Below are positions 39,101 through 51,383 of a DNA stretch of 64,000 nt, piece after piece (the first letter of the stretch is position 1; each line of letters begins with the position of its first letter). Source of the stretch: Dipylidium caninum (Eukaryota > Platyhelminthes > Cestoda > Cyclophyllidea > Dipylidiidae); assembly GCA_017562135.1 (NCBI GenBank), contig QEYB01000368.1, positions 1,178,001 through 1,242,000 on the forward strand, written 5' to 3'. A model generated the notes under the pieces. The model searched no databases, was not told the origin of the DNA, and saw only the letters and a program-made list of their open reading frames with translations. A program made the translations under genes and the position numbers.

Positions 39101-40671
39101 ATGTATTAACTTCAACAAGCTGATACATAATATGTTAATTTTTTAAAAAGGTAACTAACATTATGGTCTTTAAACGCAAAGCCCCTTAACGTTCGCCCAA
39201 AAGACCTTTGTAAGGGAAACCCCATCATATCGCTTGCTGTTATGCTGTATATGTGCCAGTAAGCTAAAAAGCGCAAGGCCTCTGAACCCCCCTAAACTAT
39301 GATTCACCTCTTACTTAATTACTTAAAACATTAAATTTTTGGTGTATTTTGCATATTTAAATATTATGCCAATGTTATTTTATATACCCTTTATTTTCAC
39401 TCGTTAGGTTCTTCCTATTTAGCTAACCGTGCACCTCTTTATCATTCTGCTAAATTAATCCCCTTGACAATCGTTTTCTACCCATATTTAAAATACTTAT
39501 CTATTATATGCAACCATGCGTAAGCTGCTATAGAATCTGCCCCTTCCTAAGGGCTTCTCTCCTTTAAAAAGTGTCTTTTTCGTAGAGGCTTGTTCTCATT
39601 CGTGATTTTTAAAGGACCTCATTTTTTTCCAGAAAATAATAATAAAAAACTCCAATTGATATTGTCTACGTACTACGCTGCTTATGGCTTGCCTCTTCCA
39701 AAATCTTGTCATGACTTCACCTGATTATAACAGCTTTTGCATACATATTCCATTTTAGATTTTTTGTCAGTGTTCACCTTCAAATTTCACACCCTTCTTA
39801 TTTGTACGTGCTAGTTCCTTTTGATCTTTCTCTGTAAATCTGCCCTTTAGGCAATGATTGAAAATGTCATCATCACTAATCATCACTTATCGATGGTTTG
39901 GAAATTCTTAACCCGTAAAGTACGTGCACGTAAAATATTTAGGGCATTTGGGCCCGTCACTTCATATTGCGTGAGCTGTTGAAACTAACTCCCTTTTTCA
40001 ACCTTTTCACAGTTTCTTTAATATTGTTACTTGAGGAGGCTTTCATCGGCGTACAACCAAACACATATGGAACAATTTCAAAAGACTATGTAGACTTTTG
40101 AAATTAGTTCACCCATAATGTTGTTACAACATTAGCTTTCCTTGCAATAAAAAAAAGCATTGACTGTAACACTCACGGCTGTTATACTAACAGTAATTCT
40201 AACCTTTTCTTATTTAAGGCAATATAAGTTCTTTTAACTCACATACCTTTCATGGCTTTAAAGTTTTCCATTTTTTGAATAGAACCAAACTCATATTAAG
40301 ACCCATATGATGTAATAATGATCAGAATGCTCGACGTTGCCGTAATAGCTGAAAGATCTGACACCCATCAATATTTCCTACGCATGATTTCGAGCTTCCT
40401 GCCTAAGTACAGTCGACTGTCCTCTTCCCAAGTCCCCGCCTTGAGACTAATGCCACAGTGTTTAAGATAAGGCTGATGAATGTAGATATTCCGACACTTT
40501 CAGTTTCAGCAACGTTCTTCTGCGTGTCAACTAAATGAGTTTCTTTTGAGTAAATCTCCTAACTTTTTTGTTGATTTTTATACCGCGCATTTAAGTAGGA
40601 TCTATTGGTGGTAATTGCCCGTGATTTCAGCCGTAATTAGTGAAACACACAAACTCGTAGGTATGGTGTAA

Positions 40672-40689
40672 AGCATATATATATATGCT
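40672..40689. repeat. 18-bp perfect palindrome (AGC(AT)6GCT)
   Basis: The 18 bases equal their own reverse complement, with an alternating AT core. It lies in AT-rich non-coding DNA and could extrude as a cruciform, or may simply be a short (AT)n repeat. Confidence 0.7.
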
Positions 40690-41295
40690 CCCAGTAATGT
40701 GCATCTTGGTTTCCTGTTTTCTTTAAATCCTGAAAAACACACGTGAGAATATCTGTGTTGTTTTTGGAGAGTTTTTGTAAACCAAAAGTGTGCTGTGTTA
40801 GGACACTTCGGCATCCCACATAACTGGAGCGATGTGCCCAAACCAGCTTCTCATCTTCTTCGTTCGGAGGCCAATGTGCGCCTCCCCCTCTCTTTCACTT
40901 CTTCACTTAAAGTGGCTACTCGCTGTCGCAGAATAGTGTATATGGCACAACCGGCCGTTATTACTAAGCATAAGATCAGTCCTGTGGCCAGGGCCTCGCC
41001 TAGCATTTGCTAATCAGAGTGTCGCCCAAATTTACGGTCCCATCAACTGTCCTATCTGTCTGCACCTGACAGCTGCGCTTAGCAAAGGGACATCGAAAAT
41101 GCTCCACTCAGATGTGCTTCTTCGCTCGGCCACATTGGCAAGACCTGGTGTCGACATTTGAACGTATTGTTATTTGTTATGTTTCGCGGCTGCCGGGGAG
41201 TGGAACGACATCACATCAAACCAACTATTTTCCATGCCCTTGTGTGGCATTCGTTGGCGAAAGCCTATGAGCGAGTCAGCATGACTTATTATCCC

Positions 41296-41327
41296 CCCTC
41301 CTTCCTTCATTCATTCCTTCCTTCCTG
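41296..41327. repeat. degenerate pyrimidine tetranucleotide repeat
   Basis: A run of CCTT, CATT and related four-base units forms a pyrimidine-rich simple repeat in non-coding DNA. Confidence 0.65.
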
Positions 41328-42439
41328 AGGCCATGCTTATGATTGTGACCCATTCATGGAAGTCTTAAAGTAAGTAAGCCATCGTCCTTTTTGATCCACT
41401 CCACTTGTTGAAACATTATTACACCCCGTCGATAAAAATTTCTAAGTGAAGCTCAAACAGCGTTACAGTATTTGTCAGTTTGAACAATAATTAAGGACTG
41501 GGAAACTTCAGTGATGGCGAAGTGTGGATGAGACGGTTAGACGATCTGACTGCATTGCTAAGTTGTGTGGCCGAGTATGTCCATACCTTGTTCCCGAAGC
41601 GAGGTGGTGCCTTGCCCCTTGGGATCCAGAAATCGCCTCGCTGATTGGTTCTCCACACACTGCAGTTGCGCCAACGATTCCAACGCAGCACATCCCGTAA
41701 TAGCTAGGCACAAGGGAAGGGGAGGGAGAGGAGGCAACAGCGCGATCCCGCCCCTTCTCTGCTCACCCGACCTGTGTCCGCACTTCCCACGCGCGGTCGG
41801 TCGTGGCCTATGATAACTGGAGTTTGATCCTTCCTTCCTTAATACGCCCATTCCTTTGATTCCGTGCTTAATTCCTGCATATGCAAGTGTCTCCTCGAGC
41901 CGCCGCCGCGCATGGCACTAATTGAAGGAATGGACCCTTGTGACCCAAGTGCATTTTCTTTGAGCTTGCATAGATTATGCGTTGAAGACTCTTCAAGGTT
42001 GGCCGCATGTCTTAACTAATTGGAGGATGCTTACTTCTGAATTCCATAAAGCTCCATCCGAGTTGTAGTTGAGAGGGCTTCGAAGAGTCGTTGTTGATGA
42101 AGTTCCGGCGAATTTACCCTGTGTCCCTTAGGGTATTTTTTTGGAGGTTCCGCATGCGGTGTAATAAATGACAAATGCATGTTTGCCCGTGTTCTTCCTA
42201 CCCACTAGGGTGCCTTTTTAAGTAGCGGTCGGCTCTCGCCTTTCAACTTGGATAGTCGTGCTGTACAAGTCCCATGGTAAATCCTCCAGTGCTCTAAAGG
42301 TGCCCATTGTTGGGCACCGGAAGTGTGCTTTACAATTACCTTGATTTGTATGCATGGGGGGAGCAATGCGTAGGATAAAAGTAGGCAAAGGCAGTAAATA
42401 AAATGGGTCCTCAGTGAGTTGTGGAGGTCATCTTACGAC

Positions 42440-44400
42440 TTAGGGGAGAATTGAAAGGTCCATTGCCCATGTGCGGGCGGACTGAACGAGGAGCACGGCG
42501 TTTCGCGCAAGGACAGAGGAGGGAAGACGCAACGCCTCCAACGCAGTCAAACAGATATCATCGTCCACTACATTTAAAATCGCTTTTTTAATGGTTTTCA
42601 GCTCCCTTTCATGGGGCGTTAGTGGTTGGATTGTGATCGTTTCGCCACGGCAGAACATCCACTGCCTCTCGAAAAGGCCTCATACGTGATGCCACCGTGG
42701 GCAGCCGTAACATACACGAGACGTAGGCATTTGCGGCGGCAGTTGGGAATGTTGCTGGCATCAAATGTTTGGAAAAATTTACGAACTGGCATTTCAAAGT
42801 TTCAAGTCAGGGCCGATCCCATTTTGTTATTTAACTTTTTCCGGCGTTGGGATCCGTGGACCACTTTGCTTTCCAGTGGTGATAGCGGTTTTTCTTCTTG
42901 CCATTTGCACTTCTTCCCTTTGGTCCTATTTCCTCCGATCCTTGAGAGCCAACACGTTTGAAGGGAGTTTTACCTTATTGCATACAATAGTAAAAAAAGG
43001 TCGTTGGATGCTCCTCCATGGTGGTAACTCGTAATTGTTGCAGTGAAGGTCCCGGTCTATCGCTAAAGTAGCACGAAGTCCAGGAGTTGCTGAGTGGACC
43101 AGCCGAAATATTATCGCTTATAGTGGGTGTGTTTGGATAGACGGTGCCCTCCGAGAAGACAAACACGTGCCAAGTGTTCACCACACGAGTTAATCACCAG
43201 TCTTTGGTGTGCAATAACAGCACTGGCAAGCACGCGATCGCGTTGGGTGCCAAATGCCAAATATTCACAGCTGTCAGGCACTGGAAGTTGATGTTTGCAC
43301 TTCCATGCGCTCTGCTCCTCCTTGAAGCACCCCTTCCGGTGACCGGATTTCCTTCTACCTTGCAAGCGTCCAGCACTCCGGTTCCACTGGCAACTGCCGC
43401 CGCATCGGCTTTTGCGTTTAGAAAAATCGTGACCCACGGGCCAGGATCTGACGCACAGGAAGTTGCGTAGAACGCCATGAGGGTGTTTGGGACGCGTTTC
43501 CTGGGAACCGTCTTTTTGTTCAAAGCGGACTGAAGTTTATTCCACTTTTCCTCTATCGGCCACCGACTCTCTGCGAATGGAAAGAAAAGGTCTGGCCACA
43601 CGTCTTTCATCCTGTAACCTGTGCGTAAGCTAACTTTACCGTCCCGCGGTACCGTGGAAAGTTGTCATGATGCCTGTCGGGACTGAAGGTTTCCTGGCGG
43701 CTTGAGGGTAAACACAAGAGGTCACAGGCCATTTTGGCGCCGAGGTAGGTTGCGGTGATATTCGCCTCACACTTTCCACGTAGAGAGCCACTTTAAGTGA
43801 GCGTCTTATGCCAAGGAAACTGACAACAGGTTTTTTGATTGCGTTTCGCATGTACGCAGTCTTAATCTTGGCATTCTCTCCATCCACCATCTATCCACGT
43901 ACCTAACGTCAACAAAGTCAACGGATGCGTCCTAAAATTGGATTTGTGGTAAAGCAAATTAGACTTGTCTTATGGTTAGAAGTGGCGACTCCTTTCGGAT
44001 AACTTCAATGCTGAAAGAAACTGGGCAAGACGGACTTATCTCCTTCCTGTGGAGGATGCATCACACACACTCGAGTTAACCCAACAGCTACAACGATTTC
44101 ATTCGCTCTCCCGCCGGCTGCAACACAAAGTTACTGCCCACTCAACCTTTCCAAAATCAAACTGGCCACGTGAATACTCCATTCTGCCCTCCAGGTGATT
44201 TAAGCTGATCACCTTGGCCACTTTACTTTAAAACGCCGTTTAATGTACCTCTCGTCGAATGCAGTCTCTATTGCTTCTTTCTTTCCTTTCCATGAAAGGA
44301 CGTCATTAAGAATTCCGTGGTAAAAAGGGCGGTTTCTATTTGCCCATTTGTTAGCATCGTACCAAGGAGGAGAAGATATTTTATAGCGCCCTTGCAATGA
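42440..44400 (-). CDS. probable multi-exon gene, unrecognised, model incomplete
   Basis: Several minus-strand stretches look coding and can be linked by very short introns. One at about 43610-43400 encodes MKDVWPDLFFPF through VLDACK. It ends at a GT and is followed by a 38-bp candidate intron; the next exon begins EEQSAWKCKHQ in phase and runs to about 43200. A plausible last exon at 42653-42440 begins WMFCRGETI and ends WAMDLSILP with a stop. Upstream pieces near 43900-43650 and 44400-44225 are open in more than one frame, so their frame was not settled. No domain was recognised. The DNA is moderately GC-rich, which lengthens chance frames, so some pieces may be spurious. The evidence is coding-like sequence plus compatible splice signals only. 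Confidence 0.3.
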
Positions 44401-44786
44401 GTTACCGCGTTAGAAGCGCTCAACGGTCCCTTCGCGCTTTCCTCTGAGGTCGTTGCCATCTGAATACCCTATTGCGGTTATGGCCCAGAGGACAGAACTT
44501 CACGGCTTATTAGTTGATGTACTGAACTTTCCGCCTTCATTTATTCGCCCTGATACGCACAAAAGTGTACGCTTGCAGTGCTTATGGAGGAGGGAAAGTG
44601 GTTTCCGAAAGAAAATGAAGGGAGGGAGGCGGAGGAAGAGACGGCAGTGGGGGAGTGAGAGAGGTCAATGAGGAAAGCTGAGTCCATGCACACGACACAC
44701 CAAGATACAAAAAATACACTTAGCCCAACTCAAGCCAAGGTCACACATCATTGAAAGGAGGCAAATGTCGATTGAGGTAAACAGAA

Positions 44787-44855
44787 AGGGAGAGGAGAGG
44801 AGAGGAGAGAGAAGTGCGGGGAGAGGATAGAGGAGAGAGGAGGGCGAGGAGCAGA
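44787..44855. repeat. GA-rich (GAGAG/GGAGA) simple repeat
   Basis: About 70 bases are almost all purine on the plus strand, built of GGAGA-like units. Long antisense frames crossing it owe their length to this bias. Confidence 0.7.
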
Positions 44856-46643
44856 CAGGCCGGCAAGAAGACGCGTCCACCCGCCTGTGTGTGCGTATTA
44901 ATGACGGTGGTGGTGCTGATGACGCTGGTGAGGATGATGCGGCTGTTGGTGACGCCTCTAATGTGGGCGTTACGCAATCCTCCGTTGCACGCATTGGCTG
45001 ACTGCCAAGAGATTTGCGACAGCTCCTTCCTTCACCCTTTGGTGCGGTGTACATGAACGCACACGCAGGCTCGCACGCACGCTCGAGCGCCTGCTTTCGT
45101 CGCTGTAGGGGCGACGATGGGACAGCAGAGCGCGGCGATCCGGTGGTGCGTAAACAAAAACACAGGCCAGGTAGAAAGCGGCTGTGTAAACAGCCCTGAG
45201 GTGTGGGACAAGAGAACACCTTCCGTCCATGAGGGGATCATTGAATGTGTCCGCATTCAGGACTCAGAGACTGTCGTCGAAACGGTTACATGTGCTTTCA
45301 TTATACCATGTCCCGCATCGTTTCCATAACTAGCTAAAAATAAGAAAATAAGGAAATACCGCCGAGTAGGCGAAAAGCGCAAAGTCGAAAGAAGTTACAG
45401 TTTCGACGTACCCACGTCTCATAGACATCGTGCCCCTCACCGAGGGACAAGTTGAACTCCTTTTATCACTCCTCTCTGACACTACAAATCGGGGCACCGC
45501 CAAAAAGCCCGACTTACAGCTGGGTATGGCCAATGCGACGCGTGACCGAAACTGTCTCCGCCGGTCTTGACTAAACCTCCTCAATCATAGCTCTGCCGAG
45601 CTCCAACACGATGTCTTCTAGGAAATGAAATCTCACCTACACCTCGTATCGTGAAGGTTCGCACCCCCGTCCAACCGCCGAGTTGGCAGTGAGGTCGCTT
45701 CTTGACAGAACCTCGGTCGGAGTTAAAAACGCCGATCTGGCGAATTTCCTGCTGTCTTGCACTATTTTGCAGTCGCGTTTAAGGAGACTACGTCGCTGAT
45801 GCCCAAGTGTACTTGCGGCAACCGTATGCGGTTAAGGACGATGTGCTGAAGTGGTTCCATCACGCCATGCTCTGTCTCTGAGGAACGCTTTTTGTCTCCT
45901 CATTTCAATCACCACGCCATTAAATCGTTCATTGTAATAATAACTGCAGGTGAGCACGTCGACATGCGCCTCAGCTAATGCTTGCGCATTTCAGCGTAAT
46001 TTTTAACAAATGAAACGGGACACATTCCACAATATACCGCAAGTCTACGCCTGGATGACCATGGCTTGATCGGCCCTCCTGGACCATCTTAGGTTTGGAG
46101 GGGAGAAAAGTGACTTTGAGCTGTCGACTCCTCGACTGTAAACTTTGCTCATACGCCCATCGGTCACAATTTTAGCATTAGAAGGTCACTCCGTTTAGTA
46201 ACGGGCATCTAAGTAAACGAAACCACTGGGTGGAGCCTCTCCACTCAGATTTAATTGTTATTCTGCATTTAAGGTGACTACTTATGCATTCGCAGAAGAG
46301 GGTAAGCGATCAAAGCGGAATTATTTCAGCCAGAACTCCCTGCGTTCAGTCCCGGTTGTCGCGAGATAAGCATCGGTGACCGAGCCCGCTTGACCATGTG
46401 GCCTGACTCGAAGGATGACATCACGCGTCCACGGTGAAGGCTACTTGCTCCTCCTGTGACCATCACCCTCGTGCGAGTGCGCGTGCGCGTTTGTGCGCAC
46501 CAGGTCCACTTGCGCGAAAGACGACGCTGGCAGGCTGCCAACTCCCACGCATACGCGTGCGCACCACACGAACACAAATAATCCTTGGAGTGCCAGAATG
46601 GAAGTCAACGAGGCAACAAAGAATGTTGGGGACGTGCGCGCAG

Positions 46644-46664
46644 GGCGCGCGCGCGCGCCGTGCA
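46644..46664. repeat. (GC)n alternating tract
   Basis: A run of alternating G and C continues into GTGCAC, the type of sequence able to adopt Z-DNA. A similar alternating stretch lies at 46470-46500. Both are in a GC-rich block without a supported gene. Confidence 0.5.
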
Positions 46665-48985
46665 CCGGGGTTTTGGCTGGGCTCGCAGGTAGCACGGTGG
46701 ACTTGCGCGAGCGGACGGCAGGGCGGGCGGGCGGACGTGCCTCCGGGGCGGTGCTCGCGGCCTCGCGCCTCCTCCAAGGCGCTGCCGTGCGCATCGCACC
46801 CGAGGGCGCTGACGGGCACGCGCTCACGCTCACGCGATCAGACTGTTTACTCGCTCGTTGAGGAACGAGCGCGCACCGGCGCTGCTGATGCACCATGTGC
46901 CGTTGGCGTTGGCGACTAGCCAAATGGGCACCGCACCGCACCGCGCCCGCACCCGCAGCTGGGGTTTTGGTGTTCTGAGAAAAAAAATTTATTGTCGGCC
47001 AGCGGGCATTCCGCTGCCTCTTCTACTCGCTCTGATAAAACACGAAATCAAATGCAATACGCCACATCAGTGAACCTTGGTGTTCTCCTGGTACCCTCAC
47101 TTAGATGGATAACGCTTCGCTTGCGCCCACACCCACACGGCCGCGGTGCGTTGGCTAGACAATCAACCGGTGTAAATAAGGACGGAGGAAGCATGTCATC
47201 CTCAGCGCGATTTCCAAAACGTGTGGATTAATGGAGTTGGTCGCCGCGCAGCCTACTAAGTGCGTTTGCGCAGAGGGCGCAAAAGAGGTGAATCGGCCTA
47301 ACGGAACCAGCGGAGGCACTCGGCCGAGAACAGCCGACGACCTAATTTATGTTCGCACCTCAGGCCAGGCTCGCGTGCAGCAGATACAGTGTATCATCGC
47401 GCATGTGATAGGCACATTAAGACTGACTTGGATGCAGTTGGCAAACACCTTATTAACCCTAAATGGTTCATTTTGTGAACAGCGAGCGTTTGATGGCGAC
47501 TCCAACGAGTTTTCCTCTTGAATAGACAATGGCTTTCACGGATACTAGACCATCTAGTCGAAATTTGTGCTGGAATGCGGCGCAGAAGGCGCGAATTTTT
47601 TATTACAACTCGATCACCCTCATTTACCGGATGGTTCAGTGTAGTGCCTACTTCGGTCCTCCTCCACTCGGCCTCGGGAGTTTACAAGACCTGCAGCCAG
47701 CCACTTCACCTTATATACGCCACTAGAGCCATGTGGTCTGCGCTGAGTGGAATCCCGATGGAGCTTGGTGGGAGAGGAGGGGCATTTGGTTTGCCCACTA
47801 ATGCTGTGAAATGGACAGGTGACTAAGTGGACAGTGACGGCATCTAGGAAGATGAATGGAAATTGCGTTGAGAGGAGCAGGAAACCTGGTCTCGGCTTTT
47901 TCAGATACAAACGCATGCTGATTCGACTGATACACGCAGTTGCGCTAATGGCTGGCTCCACTGTCTCGTGTGCTGTGAGAGATGCAGCTATCGTTTACAT
48001 TTACCGCTCCAAAGGAATGCTCCTCCTCGTAGTTATGGTGACGCCTATTCTACAGAAGAGACGCCACCCCGAGCCGCGCACTTTCCAGCCGCAAGTAGAT
48101 CACCCTTCCAGCATGATGGCAGGGCTTCTCGAGGCTGGGTAATGGCGCCTAAAAGAAAGGCATTCCGATTTTTAAGTGTCGAGCGGCAACTTCCCTCGCA
48201 ATGGTCGTGGCAGCTCATTGTTTGGGTTTTGTGGTGGCTGCGCAAAGGTCAGTGGCCGGAGGTGGCGTTCGTGGAGGGGGGCTGACAGCACGTGATTTGT
48301 GTTATCATGTCGCCCCCCGCCCACTTTTGCGGTCGGAGGGCTGTCCTCCGTAAAGTTGTTTAGGTTATTTATTTCGGAAATGTTGCCATTCTTTGCTGTC
48401 AGCGCGTTCTACACAATTTGCACACACGCTTTCGCCGAATAAAAATGAACAAAGCTGAGTATACGACTGGTGCGCAAGCCGGTGTACCGCGTCATCTGTG
48501 CCGGAGCATCAGTATTTGGTGCCCCTTTATTATTTTGTTCTCAACTCCTCGTGCTCTCGGGGCTTCTGATGCCTGCTTGACATTTCAACCTACTTTTCGA
48601 GAGGAGTCTTTATACTCGTCAGCTTTACATGAGGACTTTCCTTGGCGCAATCAGGGAGCGCTCCTTGCTCCGTGCGTTACTCCGTTGAGGTCATAACCAG
48701 GGGGGTGGGTGGATCCGAACAACGTGTGCGGTTCCACCGTTCACTTCCCCGCTTAACCTCAGAGAAGCACACATTCGAATCTCTCGGTCGCATTCCAACA
48801 AAATGCTCCTCCTTCAAAAATACCTCCACTTGCCTATTTTCAGCGACGAATTTTTCAGACCTTTTTTAGAGTTGTCTAATTGTCTACTTGCACTAGGGTA
48901 TTCCGCAGATTATCTCAATGAAAGCTGTGTGCTTTCACATATCTCAAAAGGAAAGAGTATTCACGGTGCATCCGAATTTATGAGT

Positions 48986-49252
48986 TCAGGCAAGTGAGGG
49001 ATGAACGACAAAGTCCCAAGTGTAATTTGGATGTTTCGTCACCGCCAGCCGTGGAAGTGCATGCTTACAGTTCTCTCTAAGGACCGCGCCATCACACCCC
49101 AAGGGACTGGTGATTCGGTCTAAAATGAAAGGCGAATAATGCATTTGTCCTTCGCTACCCACTTCTGCGCTCTCCTCCATAGCATTAACTGCACCTTTTA
49201 TCAAACCGTGTGGTGACGAGGACAACAGGCTGTCGCGAGCTTTAACGGCCAT
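48986..49252 (-). CDS. possible small ORF, 88 aa
   Basis: An ATG in good context (AAGATGG) opens an 88-codon frame starting MAVKARDSL and ending VVHPSLA. It has no signal peptide, membrane segment or known motif. It is kept only because composition and start context look acceptable; chance is the main alternative. Confidence 0.15.
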   Translation of the reverse strand: MAVKARDSLLSSSPHGLIKGAVNAMEESAEVGSEGQMHYSPFILDRITSPLGCDGAVLRENCKHALPRLAVTKHPNYTWDFVVHPSLA

Positions 49253-51383
49253 CTTAAAAAACCTTTTAAGCTGCAACTAAAAATGCCGCACTACAAAAGT
49301 TGTTCTGGTGCTCTCCTTCTCTCCTAACCTGCATCTCATTGCAGCAGAACTGAGAGTCGGTGATTGACATTGGCTTTCTCCAGTTACTCGACGACTCTCG
49401 AACCCACACACACACCTATGGGCAGTACCACTGATCTTATCATTAGCGATGCGTGGGTAGTAGCTCTTCTCCCATTAAACAAAGTAGCCAAACATCTCTT
49501 CTCAGCAGTTTCTAGGACTTCACAAGGAGGCCCGGACTTTGCGAGGCGTTCCTATGGAACGTGCAAGCGTCTTTTTCTGGTCGCGACATGTCCGCTGCCC
49601 GCACTGTCGCCGTGGACAGAAGATGGCTGTAACCGCTGCGTGGGAGGGAGCAGGACGGTGTGCGCGCGCCCTCGGAGGGGCTCAGGACGACAGCGCACGG
49701 AGATGGGGTCTGCCTGGCTTTTGCAAACGACTCCAACCCTTGTCACATGCACACAATAAGAGCATCCCGCCAGATGGTGAGGCTTAAATGTTTTGGCACC
49801 ATATCCGTCGCATCGGGGGTAAACTTTCAGGTACGTGAGCGCTTGGTAACGCCCTTGCAGTTTTAGTTACCGAGGTACATAAAATGTTTGCCTAAATGTG
49901 AGCTACTTCCCCTAACCTATAACATGAAAGGCCTCCGTCGATTCTGTCTGATGCGCTAGTGATCGAACGGCGGTTTTACTTCTTGAGAATAACTTTCTGG
50001 GCGGTCGGGCCGCCCGACCTAGGAATGAACCACGTGAAGGAGAAACACACTAAACAGCCGAGGCAGGACGGCTTCGAGATGCGGCCACATTTATTTCCGC
50101 GTCTCTCGGACACGCGCTAACCCTGGCAAGTGCCCGCGATTTTCGGAGGCAATTTTCCGCCCACCGTCGGCTGGAGCAGCGCTAGTGGCGACCAATCAAA
50201 CGGACAAATTTTTGGCAAGGAGCCAAACCGGTGTAGCATTAACTGCGGAGGTGGAGAAGCAAGTTTCATCTGACATTGACTGAATGCATTTCTCTGGAGC
50301 TGTAAATAGCAAATCGGGATTCCAACCGTAATGGGAACGCTTGGAGGCGTTGGGTCTTGTGTACGGTGGAGGCAATACACTTGCGAGGAATGTTGGCAGT
50401 TAAATTGTGTAAAATGCTGCAGTCATGGATGCAAAAAACCTCACAACTTCTGTGAATTTATGTGCGACGCCATGCAGTGAACCATGCCAGACTGCAGACC
50501 AGAGTGTAGACACCCACACAGAATTAACCCAAAAATGACGAATAAAGCGATTTCGCTTGGCACCCCCATTGGTGTAGCTTTAAGTGATGATAACCATCAC
50601 TGGCATTGAACTCCCTCCGTCGAGTGACGGTGGGACCAGCCAGGCGTCCACCCCACTCACCCGTGCCGAAATCCTCCGTCGCGTATCTCAAAAGCGGGGC
50701 ACCGGCGGGAAACCGAAGGAGACGCAGATAACCGACGCGTGTGGCAGAGATTCATGGCATCGGCGTCCGGCGAGCGGGTTTTGACCAACGCTCTATTGGG
50801 TTTAAGCCCATGGCCCATCCTCTGGGACGGTTCTCAGCTCATTCGAAGAATGCGTGAAAAGGCAGATATGTCACATCCATGACGACCATTCACGCCTGTC
50901 AGAGAGCACCACCCACCGACCATTCGTTGGTGCTGCATTAAGAAAAACACCATCCCACCCTTCACCGTCCGACTCAAATACCGGGAGCGAAGCCTGACAA
51001 TTGTTTGCGACGTAACACGGACAAGCACCGCGGTGCCGGTCAAGCGGCGAGCGGACTGATGTAATGACTTCTTAGAGCCGAAAGGAGATCAAGTTAATGT
51101 TATCAGGACAAGTTGTCTCTCAAAAAAGACCAATCTGCCTGCATAGCACAACTTCATCTTAAATTCGGCCACTAATATAGCAACGCGACATTATGCGCAC
51201 ACAGACGAATTCAGACGGCAGATGAAAGGGTATCAGTATCATTTTCAAAAACGCAAATTCAAACGACGCAGAGGAGAAGAAAAGTTAATAATGTAGGGGC
51301 AAGTAAATACAAAAAAATAGCGTGATAATGTGTCGGTGGTAGGTAGTAGGGCGGGGAGGGGGGGGAGAGCTGGTAAGGGAGGG

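Larger units (their letters stand above)
35595..42430. other. gene-poor interval, GC-rich then AT-rich
   Basis: GC-rich to about 37.5 kb, then AT-rich to about 40.8 kb with frequent stops in all frames, then mixed. It contains a G-rich run at 36078-36113, an 18-bp palindrome at 40672-40689 and a CCTT/CATT-type simple repeat at 41296-41327. No exon with recognisable protein or consistent splice structure was found. Confidence 0.45.
44401..51383. other. GC-rich interval with no supported gene
   Basis: Many overlapping open frames on both strands (44.7-49.8 kb) show no recognisable domain. It holds a GA-rich tract at 44787-44855 and alternating purine-pyrimidine GC runs at 46470-46500 and 46644-46664. 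An 88-codon minus frame is listed separately. The last kilobase should contain the 3' UTR of the CLIP-170 gene. Confidence 0.45.

Noticed and set aside
44665..45219. 184-codon minus frame rich in Ser and Pro
   Set aside because: It runs through the GA-rich simple repeat, which explains its length.
46434..46941. 160-codon frames on both strands
   Set aside because: They span alternating GC tracts and low-complexity DNA, open equally in several frames.
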